Assembly: GCA_030156535.1 (NCBI GenBank)
Contig: JASGMJ010000001.1
Span: 62,001-126,000 of the forward strand
Origin: Candidatus Sumerlaeota bacterium
GTDB lineage: Bacteria; Sumerlaeota; Sumerlaeia; SLMS01; JAHLLQ01
DNA length: 64,000 nucleotides
Reading direction: 5' to 3'
Below the pieces are notes generated by a model. The model saw nothing but the letters and a program-made list of their open reading frames with translations. It was not told the origin of the DNA and did not search any database. The translations under genes and the position numbers were made by a program. Positions 7,896-16,573 of the stretch are shown here, in pieces; the stretch's first letter is position 1; every line of letters starts with the position of its first letter.

Positions 7896-9119
7896 ATGCG
7901 GAAAGCTCTTCTCGTTATGGCTGGAGGCCTCCTGGCTTCCGGCAGTCTTGCCATTGCCCAGCCTGCGGCACCTCTGGACCTCGAAGTCCTGTTTACTGGC
8001 ACGGATGTGAACACCCTTGTTGGGTCGCCATCCAACTCTGAATTCGATGGCGTTGCGGTGAAGGCCGACGGCTCCGTCGTCTACCTGTTCGACTCGACCG
8101 GAACCTTTGACGGCATCCTCTCTTACGCCAGCGGCACTCCGGCCGTCTTTGCCACGGAGTTCCAGCTCTCTCCGGTTACCAATGGCGCCTCCGCGAACGA
8201 CTTCGACACGGACGCGGCGGGTAATCTCTATGCCAACGTCTACACCAATACGTCCAATACCCAGGCCGTCTGGATGATTCCGGAGGCGGGCTTTGGCGGT
8301 GCCGTCGCCATGCTGTCGGGCGCGGCTCTCGAGAACGTGGACGAAATTGAAGTCGACGATGCCAATAGCCGTCTGCTCATGACGTACTCCGATCTCTTTG
8401 GCACCGTTGACGAAAACATCGTCGCCATTCCGCTCACGGCCTCCGCAGAGACAACCCCGACGGTGGTCGTTACCGAGACCGCCATGGAAGCCGCCCTTGC
8501 AACCCTCACCGGTTATGTCGACGACGCGGGCGACGACCTCAACGTCACGGACTTCACCGTGCAGTCCGACGGCGACATCATCATCGCTCACGGCTTCAGC
8601 AGCAACCGCCAGATCAACGGCTCGATTCTGATCAGCGACTCGACGGGGAGCTCGGTGTCTGTCTTCATCTCCGCTGACGACCTCATCACCGCAGCGGGTG
8701 GCACGCCTGCGACGGACGACATCGGCAACGTCGGCGTCGAAGCCCTCTCCACGGACGAAATCCTCGTTCACGTTCCTTTCGTCACATCAACAACCGTCCC
8801 CCCCGAGGACGCCTTAGTTGGCTTCATTGGCGTCCTCAGCGCCGATGGCTCCAGCTTCACCAAGCTGGCCACCTACTCCGAAATCAACGACGATCCGATC
8901 GCCGCGGCACCGCTTGTGCCGACGGGTGAATCCCTGATGGAGAACGCTACCCGTCACGTCATGGACAGCAAGAACGGTGGCGATGTTGACGGGAACGACG
9001 ACTACTACTTCTACCGTCAGGGCTCCGCGTCTCCTGCCGAGAACGCCGTGATCAAGCTCAGCGGCATCCGCGCCTTCCTTGATGGACCCTCCTCCGTCAA
9101 GAACTGGACGATGTACTAA
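7896..9119 (+). CDS. Secreted protein of unknown function
   Basis: Protein of 407 residues with a clear signal peptide (MRKALLVMAGGLLASG..., cleavage probably after AIAQ or nearby). The mature part is acidic and rich in Asp, Thr, Ser and Gly. It has repeated short strands such as FDGVAVKADGSVVYLFDS and FDTDAAGNLYANVY, suggesting a beta-propeller- or NHL-like fold. No catalytic motif or anchoring domain was recognised. A strong AAGGAG box precedes the ATG and a terminator follows immediately, so it is a single-gene unit. The expected location is periplasmic or extracellular. Confidence 0.8.
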   Translation: MRKALLVMAGGLLASGSLAIAQPAAPLDLEVLFTGTDVNTLVGSPSNSEFDGVAVKADGSVVYLFDSTGTFDGILSYASGTPAVFATEFQLSPVTNGASANDFDTDAAGNLYANVYTNTSNTQAVWMIPEAGFGGAVAMLSGAALENVDEIEVDDANSRLLMTYSDLFGTVDENIVAIPLTASAETTPTVVVTETAMEAALATLTGYVDDAGDDLNVTDFTVQSDGDIIIAHGFSSNRQINGSILISDSTGSSVSVFISADDLITAAGGTPATDDIGNVGVEALSTDEILVHVPFVTSTTVPPEDALVGFIGVLSADGSSFTKLATYSEINDDPIAAAPLVPTGESLMENATRHVMDSKNGGDVDGNDDYYFYRQGSASPAENAVIKLSGIRAFLDGPSSVKNWTMY

Positions 9120-9151
9120 GCAACACGTCCCACCCCCGAAACTGCATCAAC

Positions 9152-9186
9152 GAGGCGGGCCCCCGCAAAGGGCCCGCCTCTTCTCT
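9152..9186 (+). terminator. Rho-independent-type terminator after the secreted protein gene
   Basis: Perfect 11-bp stem GAGGCGGGCCC (9152-9162) and GGGCCCGCCTC (9170-9180), loop of seven, followed by TTCTCTT. It starts 33 bp after the stop codon at 9119. Confidence 0.85.
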
Positions 9187-9242
9187 TGAAGTCCCACGCT
9201 CTGGCCGCGCACGCTTCCTGCACTTCTGAGGCGATTCTCCCC

Positions 9243-9767
9243 ATGCGCGACGGCCCCCTTCGCTTCCTCGTCAAACGCCTCGCCCTCGTCTGCACGGCGA
9301 CGGACCTGCGCCTCACGCGCCTGATCCTGCGCGCGCAGGGGCGGCGCCCGTTCAAGCTCGGCGGTGCGTGCCATCTCTGCGCCGCGTGCTGCGAATCACC
9401 CATGATCCAGACCGGGCGCCTGGTGTTTCACGGTCGCTTCTTTCGCCGGTTGTTCCTCGCCTGGCATCGCCACGTGAACGGGTTTGTGCTCATTGGCGAG
9501 CACCATCGCTCGCGCACGTTCACGTTCACCTGCACGCACTTCGATCCTGCGACGCGACGGTGCGATTCCTATCGCAGCCGCCCCTCGATGTGCCGTGATT
9601 ACCCGCGCGTCCTGCTCTGGGAGCCCGATCCGCCGTTTCTGCCGGGATGCGGCTACAAGGCGATTTCGCCGAACGCCGACCGGATCGCGGAACTTCTCGA
9701 TGCCGAGGAGCTGCCGCCCGCCAAGCGCGAGGAACTCAAGCGCCGTCTTCATGCGTCGGAGGAGTGA
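9243..9767 (+). CDS. YkgJ-family Cys-cluster protein
   Basis: Protein of 174 residues from the ATG at 9243. An in-frame TTG at 9186 would sit on the terminator tail and is disfavoured. It carries an N-terminal cysteine cluster (GGACHLCAACC, about residues 41-50) and later cysteines in FTCTHFD, RRCDSY, MCRDYP and LPGCGY. This spacing is characteristic of the YkgJ/UPF0153 family, thought to bind zinc or an iron-sulfur cluster; the function is unknown. Its last 32 bp overlap the 3' end of the convergent O-antigen-ligase-like gene. Confidence 0.8.
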   Translation: MRDGPLRFLVKRLALVCTATDLRLTRLILRAQGRRPFKLGGACHLCAACCESPMIQTGRLVFHGRFFRRLFLAWHRHVNGFVLIGEHHRSRTFTFTCTHFDPATRRCDSYRSRPSMCRDYPRVLLWEPDPPFLPGCGYKAISPNADRIAELLDAEELPPAKREELKRRLHASEE

Positions 9768-11220
9768 AGCCTTCCTCCGAGAGTCCCGCGCACGCCGCCA
9801 GCAGCAGCCATGTGGCGCCGCCCAGCGGGTACTGCAGCACGGTGTTGGCCAGCGCATAGCCACCCACAGCGACGAGCAGCCCCAGGGCGGCCGATGCTCC
9901 CGGCACGCGCCCGCGCACCATCCACAGCCGCACTCCCCCCGCGGCCAGCAGAACGGTGAAGAGCGCGGCCGGCAGGATTCCGCCTCCGGCCAGAAGCTCC
10001 AGGTACGAGTTGTACGGGTGCGCTTTCGCTTCCGGGTCGCCGAGCCGCGCGCGATAGTCGGCAGCGTAGACCTGGCGGAAGGCGTAGGGGCCGTACCCGA
10101 TGCCGAACGCGGGGTGGTGCATCCCCATGTCCCACGCTCCGGCAAAACCGTGGAAGCGCAGGTTCACCGTGCTCTCGGGGTCCGTCAGCACTTCGGGCGT
10201 GACGACCTTGCGGATGCTCTCGCGCACGGGCGGCCCGGCCGTCAGCACGACGAGCGTCACGCCCGCGACGACGAGTCCGACGCGAACCGTCGAGCGGACG
10301 CTCGGAATGGCCACGAGAAACGCCGCCAGACCCGCGCCCGCACCCGCCATCGCCCCGCGCGTCTGCGTGAGCAGAACCACGGCAAACGATGCAACGAACA
10401 CGGTATAACCGGCGCGCTTGATCCACGGCCGCCGATGGCGTTGCAGCACCACCAGGCCAGAGAACCCCGCGAGCAGCGCGAAGAGTCCCAAACGGTTGTG
10501 CAGGTAGAACGGAAACTGCACGGCGAAGGCGGCGAACCCGCCCTGCGGATCGACCCACGCCAAGGCGCCCCGTCGCGCGAGCGCCAGGCGCAACTCCGGT
10601 CCTCCCGCCGCTGCCAGCACCACGACGACGAACGTGCCCACGAAGGCGAGCAGTCCCACGCCCGCCATGCCGTTGAAGAATTCGTCCACCGAGCGGTCGC
10701 GGCTCATCAACACAGCGAACAAGCCAAGCATCATCATCTGCGGCCCGGCGCTGTCGCGCGCGAACGACAGCAGGCTCGCACGCGGCACCACCGACGTGAA
10801 GCTTGTGAAGTACTGCCAGACAAAAACAAGGGCCGCCGCACCGAGAAAGCGCGCAAGCCAGCGCGAGCGACCGGCGGTTTCCAGCCGCACGAACGCGGCC
10901 TCCAGTAAGGCCACCATGGCGAGCGTCATTGCCACGGCCAAAGCGGTCTGGTCTGCGATCATCGAGTTCGCTGGTTCCTCGCGCCTCAGCAGGAACCCCG
11001 AAGCTGTCAGGATCGTCCACAGCAACAAGAGCCCGCCCAGCCGGTCCCAGCGGACGCGGTTCCACTGGAGCGCCAGATGCGCCCCGGCAAGCAGGCACGA
11101 CCCGATCGCCACCGCCTGGATCACGGGAACGAAGCGCAGGTCGAACGGCACGCATGCCAGATAGAGCAACAGGATCACGGCGGTTGCCACGTCCAGCGCG
11201 GCAACCAGATCTCTGTGCAT
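9736..11220 (-). CDS. O-antigen ligase/polymerase-like membrane protein (Wzy_C family)
   Basis: Polytopic protein of 494 residues from the ATG at 11220; an in-frame TTG lies 24 bases further up. About ten to twelve hydrophobic segments are visible. The motif LTQTRGAM and the later AHPYNSYLELLAGGG match the conserved Arg and His-x-x-Tyr/Asn segments of the WaaL/Wzy (O-antigen ligase) superfamily. These enzymes ligate or polymerise undecaprenyl-linked glycans at the periplasmic face. Ligase and polymerase cannot be separated by sequence alone. It overlaps the Cys-cluster gene tail to tail by 32 bp. Confidence 0.85.
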   Translation of the reverse strand: MHRDLVAALDVATAVILLLYLACVPFDLRFVPVIQAVAIGSCLLAGAHLALQWNRVRWDRLGGLLLLWTILTASGFLLRREEPANSMIADQTALAVAMTLAMVALLEAAFVRLETAGRSRWLARFLGAAALVFVWQYFTSFTSVVPRASLLSFARDSAGPQMMMLGLFAVLMSRDRSVDEFFNGMAGVGLLAFVGTFVVVVLAAAGGPELRLALARRGALAWVDPQGGFAAFAVQFPFYLHNRLGLFALLAGFSGLVVLQRHRRPWIKRAGYTVFVASFAVVLLTQTRGAMAGAGAGLAAFLVAIPSVRSTVRVGLVVAGVTLVVLTAGPPVRESIRKVVTPEVLTDPESTVNLRFHGFAGAWDMGMHHPAFGIGYGPYAFRQVYAADYRARLGDPEAKAHPYNSYLELLAGGGILPAALFTVLLAAGGVRLWMVRGRVPGASAALGLLVAVGGYALANTVLQYPLGGATWLLLAACAGLSEEGFTPPTHEDGA

Positions 11221-11341
11221 TCTGCTTTTTTCGATCGTATCCAACGGTTGTTAACTGCACCTTCCTGGAGCTTTCCCGTGTGCGCTCCGCGCGCGTGCCC
11301 ATCGTCAAGCCTGCCCGCCGGGCCACAAGGCAAACATGGCT

Positions 11342-12262
11342 TCAGGGCCCGTGGACAAGCGGCGCGGTGTGCAACCGCTCGGCGAACTCCTCCACGGCCG
11401 CCGTTGCCTTGTCCCGTTCGTAATCGAAAAAGATGTGATGATTGGCCTTTTCGAGGCGCAGGTGTTCCACGCTCGCGTTCGTCATCAATCCGGTGGTTTC
11501 CCCGGCAACGGTGTACGATGCCGCGACATCGCCCGTCGAATGAATCCACAGAACCGGGCACTCGATGCGCGCGAGCGCCTCGGGCGTGCGTGCCTGCGCG
11601 GCAAGCTCCTGCATGCGTACCAGACTCGACGTGGGGACGATGCGGTAGGAAAGAACCTCGCCGACGGCTTCGCGGCGGTTCAGTTGCAGGAACAACTCGC
11701 CCTTGTAGACCCAGGGAACCACGGGCGCGGTGAGGCGCGCCCAGGTCTCGGGCGGCAGCACGTAGTACGCCCGGTGGGTCACTCCATAGTAAGGCGCCAC
11801 AAGGACCACGGCGTCCGCGCCGCCTTCCGCTGCCACGAGCGTGGAGAGCGTTGCGCCCATCGAATGCGCGACGAGCAGAACGCGGCCGTGCTGCGCGCGG
11901 AGAGCGGCAGCCTCGGCGCGCACGGCATCAAGCAACTGCGCGTTGGTCGTCTTCGCGTACTCCATCGGCGTGGTGCCGTGCCCGGGCAGGCGCATTACGC
12001 GAACGCGAAATCCCTGTTCGGCCAGGCGGTCGGGAAAGTCGCCGAAGTTGCTCCCGGCGCCCACGTGTCCGTGCACGAAAAGCACAGCGGCGTCTGCGTC
12101 CTCTGGGCCCAGCGTGCGTTCCTCGGCCCCAAGCAGGATGCCTGTTTCCGGATCACGCGCGGTGTGTTTCACTTCGTGCCGCACGAGCAACGCCATCGCT
12201 GCATTGTGGGTCAGGAGAACGGCAAGCAGCGCGGCCGCCAGCAGGAGCAGCAGCTGGAGCAT
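11342..12262 (-). CDS. Membrane-anchored alpha/beta-hydrolase
   Basis: Protein of 306 residues from the ATG at 12262, which has a GGAAGGGGGG box seven bases upstream. A GTG at 12301 in the same frame would add 13 residues and overlap the upstream gene by 8 bp. An N-terminal hydrophobic helix (about 1-25) acts as an anchor or signal. The alpha/beta-hydrolase core has the oxyanion-side FVHGHVGAGSNF, the nucleophile elbow VAHSMGAT and a C-terminal LEKANHHIFFD supplying the catalytic His. The family includes carboxylesterases and monoacylglycerol lipases; the substrate is unknown. It lies just downstream of the TIGR02757 gene. Confidence 0.85.
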   Translation of the reverse strand: MLQLLLLLAAALLAVLLTHNAAMALLVRHEVKHTARDPETGILLGAEERTLGPEDADAAVLFVHGHVGAGSNFGDFPDRLAEQGFRVRVMRLPGHGTTPMEYAKTTNAQLLDAVRAEAAALRAQHGRVLLVAHSMGATLSTLVAAEGGADAVVLVAPYYGVTHRAYYVLPPETWARLTAPVVPWVYKGELFLQLNRREAVGEVLSYRIVPTSSLVRMQELAAQARTPEALARIECPVLWIHSTGDVAASYTVAGETTGLMTNASVEHLRLEKANHHIFFDYERDKATAAVEEFAERLHTAPLVHGP

Positions 12263-12293
12263 TCGCCTGCCCCCCTTCCGTTTTGGTGCGTTG

Positions 12294-13166
12294 TCAGTCA
12301 CAGGTCAGTGCGTCCGCCGTGAGCATTTGTCTGAGCCGGAGAATGCCGGGACGCACGAGCGCGAAGTCGTAGCGCGTGGGGTCGTCCGGGCACACCCGGC
12401 GCAGCGCCTCCGTGATTTCGAGCGCGGTCCGCAGGTCGGCCGTCCGGCGGCGCGTCAGCCCCAGGGTCCGCGCTGCCTTGAGCACGTGCGTGTCCACGGG
12501 CATGACGAGGCGCGCGGGTGAGACGTTCCAGAGCCCGAGGTCGATGCCGTCGTCGGGTCGGCAGACCCAGCGCAGGAACATGTTCATCCGTTTGCAGCCA
12601 CTCCGTCCCTCCGGCGAGGTCAGCAGCAGACGCGCCCCCGAGGGCAGATTCGACTCCGTCCCTGATTTGCGGATCACTGTTCGACGGCGCTCGCGCAGCG
12701 GCGAGGACGGCATGGCCGTCATCACTCCGACCCACCGGCCGAGCGCCGGAAGAATCGTCTCTTCGCCGCGATCAACCTGTTGCCACGCGGCGTGCAGGCT
12801 GCCGTGCGCACGCAACGCGCTTCCGATCCATGCGAGGTAGAGGCGAACGTCCTGCGCGCGCACCCAACGGTAGACGAATCCGCGATACAGGCGCGCGAGT
12901 TCGCGCGGTTCGGTTTCCCGCAGGCATTGTGCGGGGTGGGGGAGAAGCGGGCGGAGCACGGCTTCGACGGCGCGGCGAATCGTCACCACGTTGCCGAAGG
13001 CGAAGGAAGCGGCGATCAGGGCGACGACTTCGCGGTCCGCCGGATCATCGAAACGGTGCACGAAGGCCAGGGGATCGCTGTCGAGAAAGCCGGGGCGGTG
13101 GAACTCCGCGTACAGCGTTTCGAGCACGCGCCGCAGGGCCTCGTCGTGTCGGCTGAGGGCACTCAC
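12294..13166 (-). CDS. TIGR02757 (DUF2400) family protein
   Basis: Protein of 290 residues starting at the GTG at 13166, six bases after GGAGGG. The GTGA overlaps the stop of the upstream DUF2339 gene by 4 bp. The sequence matches the TIGR02757 family by its ordered motifs: the N-terminal region with DPLAFVHRFDDPADREVVALIAA, then RMNMFLRWVCRPDDGIDLGLW and PVDTHVLKAARTLGLTRRR. The Leu/Arg-rich C-terminal half resembles a helix-hairpin-helix DNA-glycosylase fold. The function is not established. The longer open frame upstream is a shadow of DUF2339. Confidence 0.9.
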   Translation of the reverse strand: MSALSRHDEALRRVLETLYAEFHRPGFLDSDPLAFVHRFDDPADREVVALIAASFAFGNVVTIRRAVEAVLRPLLPHPAQCLRETEPRELARLYRGFVYRWVRAQDVRLYLAWIGSALRAHGSLHAAWQQVDRGEETILPALGRWVGVMTAMPSSPLRERRRTVIRKSGTESNLPSGARLLLTSPEGRSGCKRMNMFLRWVCRPDDGIDLGLWNVSPARLVMPVDTHVLKAARTLGLTRRRTADLRTALEITEALRRVCPDDPTRYDFALVRPGILRLRQMLTADALTCD

Positions 13167-16100
13167 TTTGGTCCCTCCAGTCTTCCCCGCAGGAAGCCGT
13201 AGGCCACGCCCGCGCCCACGAGCAGAGCGCCGATGGCAAAGAACGCCAGCGCCCGGGCCGCGATGCTGAAGCCCGTCATGTCCACGGCAAAGATGCGGAC
13301 CGAGGCGAGGCCAAACACGGCGAACGCCGCGATGCGCATGGGCTTGTCGCGCAGAAGCAGACCGAGCGCGAGCAGGAGTGCGCCCGCCACGCCCCAGCTT
13401 GCCGTCACCGCAATGCCCGGCAGAATCGGACCGAGCGCCAGGGCGCACAGCGCGAGGACGGCCCCAACGCCCAGCCGCCAAACGGATGAAACCGTGCGGT
13501 AGTGGCGCCGATGGTCATCGGCATCGATGTCCACGAAGCGCGTGTTGGCGAGCGGTGCCAGGCGCCTGCTCGCGATGAGCAGCGCGGCCAGGCCCAGCAG
13601 CCACAACTCTTCCGGTGCGCCAACTCGCTTCCGCATGTGATCCGCGATCAGCATGAGCGCAAACGGGAGCAGCGACAGGCCGAGCAGGGCAACGTCCGTC
13701 AACGGCCGGTCGCGGAGGGCGAGACCACCGCCGGCCGCCACGATCAGCAGCACCGCGCAGAGAGCGAAGGCCATCGCCGAAAACTCAAGGTAAAGCAGCA
13801 AGGCGATGCACGGCGTTGCCAGCCCGAGCAGCACCAGCAGCCAAACCGAAGCCGCCTCCGTTCCGAAACGACTCCGTCCCCAATGCCAGGCGACTCCAAA
13901 GAGTACGCTCCAAATGAGCGCGGGAACCAGGCTGACGCCGAGCATTCCGAAATCCTTGTAGAACGGAAGCGCCCATCCCGTCGTGTCGAACGCCGTGGAG
14001 ACGATCCAGCCCATCGCGATCATCAGGATTGCCGCGAAACTCGTGGCCGTCACCATCCGGGGGTGGCGGTAGGGCGGCGCGGCGCCTTCATCGTCGGATC
14101 GGTTCACGCGCATCGGCCGCACGAGTGCTCCCATGGGGCCAAGCCGGGCGTTCATCCACGCGAGTCCCAGAAAACCTGCGGCGGCGGGGAGGAAGATCAG
14201 GCCGCGGAAGGGCGCCGCCGGATGGAACATGTGGACGCAGACCACCGCGAGTGGCACCATCATGGCTCCGGCCGCGATGCCCTGGAAGACCGAGGCCACG
14301 CGGTTGCTGCTTCGCAGGGCTGCGGCGCTCCAGAAGAAGAAACACAATGGGATCCAAAGAACGTGGAAGGCGATCCACGCGGGCTCGTCCGCCTTCATGG
14401 ATGCCACTGCCAGCGAGCCAATTGTCATGAGCAACGCGGCGCCGTACCACGCCCATGCCCGCAGGACCACGAGCCCGGCCGCCAGCGCAACCGCCAGCAC
14501 GCAGAGGACAGCGAGTTGGCTGTCGCCCTTCCGGAAACTGTCCATGAGTGCCACTGTCAGCAGCACCGTTCCGATGAACGAACGAATCTGCCCCGAGATG
14601 ATTTCCAGAACCCGCAGGGCGATGTGCCCCAGAGGCTTCGGCGTGCGCACGCCGATCCGCTCCCAGGGGAGGGCGGACGCGAGCAGGAACGCGCCGGGCA
14701 TGGCGTCGCCGAGCGTGGCGAAGGAGGGGGCGCCGGCCGATGGCGAGAAGGAACGCACCGCGATTCCGGCGCTCACGACCGTCAACGGGCGCAGCCAGCT
14801 CAACTGTGGTGCCCGCGAGCCCGCCACTGCCACGATCACCGTCAGCATGGCGAGCACCGCGCTTTCCGCCATGCCGCTGAACGCGCTCACCACTCCCGCG
14901 CATACCAGGCCGAACGCCATCACGGCGTGAAACATTCCGAGTCCGCCGCGCCGCAACGGACGCAGTGCGATCCGTGTCCCTTCCGCGGCGGCCAGGCCAA
15001 ACAGCAGCCAGTGCACCTCGCTCCAGAAGGTTTTTGTCAGCCAGAAGAGAAGCAGTGACAGGGCAACAAGCGCCAGCGAGTTGATCAGCGAAAACGCCGT
15101 TGAGTATGGCAGCATTCCCGTTGCCAGCCGGGGCGTTGCGAATTCGAGCGGGGCCTCCTCGGCGAGGCGCTCGCGCGCCACCCACGCACGTCCCCACTTC
15201 CAGAACGCAGCCGTGAAGACCGCGTGGTAGAAGAGCAGGGCGCCGAGATGCGCGAGAGTCTCGCCCTTCTGCATCTCCGTCCCCAAGATGACCCACAGGA
15301 CGGGCATGGCGAGATAGATGCCCGCGAGTGCCACGGCCGTCAGCACGCGCCACTCGTTGCGTACCAGCAGCACGCCGGCCGTCAGCGCCAGCACGCTCAA
15401 GGCCATCAGGGCGAACGCGCCGCTGGCCTGTGCGCTCACCAGTGCCGCCAGGACACCCAGACCCAGGCCCATCGCCGCGATGATCTGCGACTTCCATCGC
15501 TCGGCGAGCCCGACAATTCCGCCGGCAAACAGCACCATCAGCACCACCGCCGGAATCGCCGGCATCACCCGCGTGGGCGGGATGTAATGCGCCGCAAAGG
15601 AAACGAAATACGCCAGCGCCAGACCAATGGCGATCGTTGCGCGCCCCGCCAGAGTCGAGCGCTTCTGCACGAGAATCCCGGCACCCGTGAAAAGGGCCGC
15701 CACGAAATAGCCCATCGCGACACGCGTCAACGGGCCCATCTTCGGCGTGATGAGCATCGCGAAAAACGCCGCGCCCGCGATGACGAAGGCTCCGCCGATT
15801 CGCGGCAGCCACGTCGTGGCCAGACGCACTTCCCAACTGACGGCCGGGCGTTGGGGTTCCGCTCCTTCTGCGAAGTCCGGCGTGGCCATGAAGGCCGCCG
15901 CTGCTGGTAGCTGCTCGGGTGGCTGCCCATCGCCGATGTGTGGCGCGGGCAGAGGACGTTCGCTTGCGGGCGGATGGGTGACGGGAATGGATTCCGGTGC
16001 GGGTGGCGGGAGAGGAGGAGGCGGTTCGCTGCCCGGAGCGTCCGCGCTTGGCGCCACGGGTTGTTCGCAGGGGGCAGCGAGTGGTGGCTCGGGCGCCTGG

Positions 16101-16333
16101 ATGGCGGGTGGAGCGGCTTCCGCCGGCTCCTCCGAAGATGTGTGCTCGTGAACCGCCGGGAGCGGGGGAGGCGCGGGGACGAAGGCGTCGTGGGGAGGCG
16201 GCTCGACGGGCTCTCCGGCATCAAGCCGCCCGACCCGCGTTTCCAGAGTCGTCAGGCGCAGTCGCAGCTGGCGAAGCTCGCGCTCCTGCTGTTCGATTCG
16301 CTCTCGCAAGGACTGTACGGATTCGGGTTCCAT
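13163..16333 (-). CDS. DUF2339 giant polytopic membrane protein
   Basis: Protein of 1056 residues from the ATG at 16333, preceded by GGGAGG. The first 35 residues form a coiled coil (LRERIEQQERELRQLRLRL). About 120 residues of Pro/Glu/Ala-rich linker follow, and then around 25 or more hydrophobic segments, beginning with WLPRIGGAFVIAGAAFFAMLI. This order (coiled coil, Pro-rich linker, very many TMs) is the DUF2339 family signature. Members are widespread and uncharacterised, often near envelope genes. The gene is translationally coupled to the TIGR02757 gene by a 4-bp overlap. Confidence 0.92.
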   Translation of the reverse strand: MEPESVQSLRERIEQQERELRQLRLRLTTLETRVGRLDAGEPVEPPPHDAFVPAPPPLPAVHEHTSSEEPAEAAPPAIQAPEPPLAAPCEQPVAPSADAPGSEPPPPLPPPAPESIPVTHPPASERPLPAPHIGDGQPPEQLPAAAAFMATPDFAEGAEPQRPAVSWEVRLATTWLPRIGGAFVIAGAAFFAMLITPKMGPLTRVAMGYFVAALFTGAGILVQKRSTLAGRATIAIGLALAYFVSFAAHYIPPTRVMPAIPAVVLMVLFAGGIVGLAERWKSQIIAAMGLGLGVLAALVSAQASGAFALMALSVLALTAGVLLVRNEWRVLTAVALAGIYLAMPVLWVILGTEMQKGETLAHLGALLFYHAVFTAAFWKWGRAWVARERLAEEAPLEFATPRLATGMLPYSTAFSLINSLALVALSLLLFWLTKTFWSEVHWLLFGLAAAEGTRIALRPLRRGGLGMFHAVMAFGLVCAGVVSAFSGMAESAVLAMLTVIVAVAGSRAPQLSWLRPLTVVSAGIAVRSFSPSAGAPSFATLGDAMPGAFLLASALPWERIGVRTPKPLGHIALRVLEIISGQIRSFIGTVLLTVALMDSFRKGDSQLAVLCVLAVALAAGLVVLRAWAWYGAALLMTIGSLAVASMKADEPAWIAFHVLWIPLCFFFWSAAALRSSNRVASVFQGIAAGAMMVPLAVVCVHMFHPAAPFRGLIFLPAAAGFLGLAWMNARLGPMGALVRPMRVNRSDDEGAAPPYRHPRMVTATSFAAILMIAMGWIVSTAFDTTGWALPFYKDFGMLGVSLVPALIWSVLFGVAWHWGRSRFGTEAASVWLLVLLGLATPCIALLLYLEFSAMAFALCAVLLIVAAGGGLALRDRPLTDVALLGLSLLPFALMLIADHMRKRVGAPEELWLLGLAALLIASRRLAPLANTRFVDIDADDHRRHYRTVSSVWRLGVGAVLALCALALGPILPGIAVTASWGVAGALLLALGLLLRDKPMRIAAFAVFGLASVRIFAVDMTGFSIAARALAFFAIGALLVGAGVAYGFLRGRLEGPK

Positions 16334-16573
16334 GGGCGGTGGCCTCCCACCAGCATCAATTTGACGGGAAGCGTGTTCCCGGACGCGAGAGGAGTCAACA
16401 GTAAATAAACGACTACTTACATTTAGGCGCCGGGAACCGCGTCTCTCGTGGTTCGTCGTTTGTTGTTCGGGTTGGTCTCCAGACCAGCGCTTCAATCAGC
16501 CGTGCGCGGATGATCTGCAAAGAGGGAGCAACGCCCCCCGGCCGGCTCTTCACAACAAGGAAACGCTTTGGCT

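Noticed and set aside
13502..15058. Plus-strand open frame of 518 codons
   Set aside because: It is antisense to the DUF2339 gene; Gln/Arg/His-rich without motifs.
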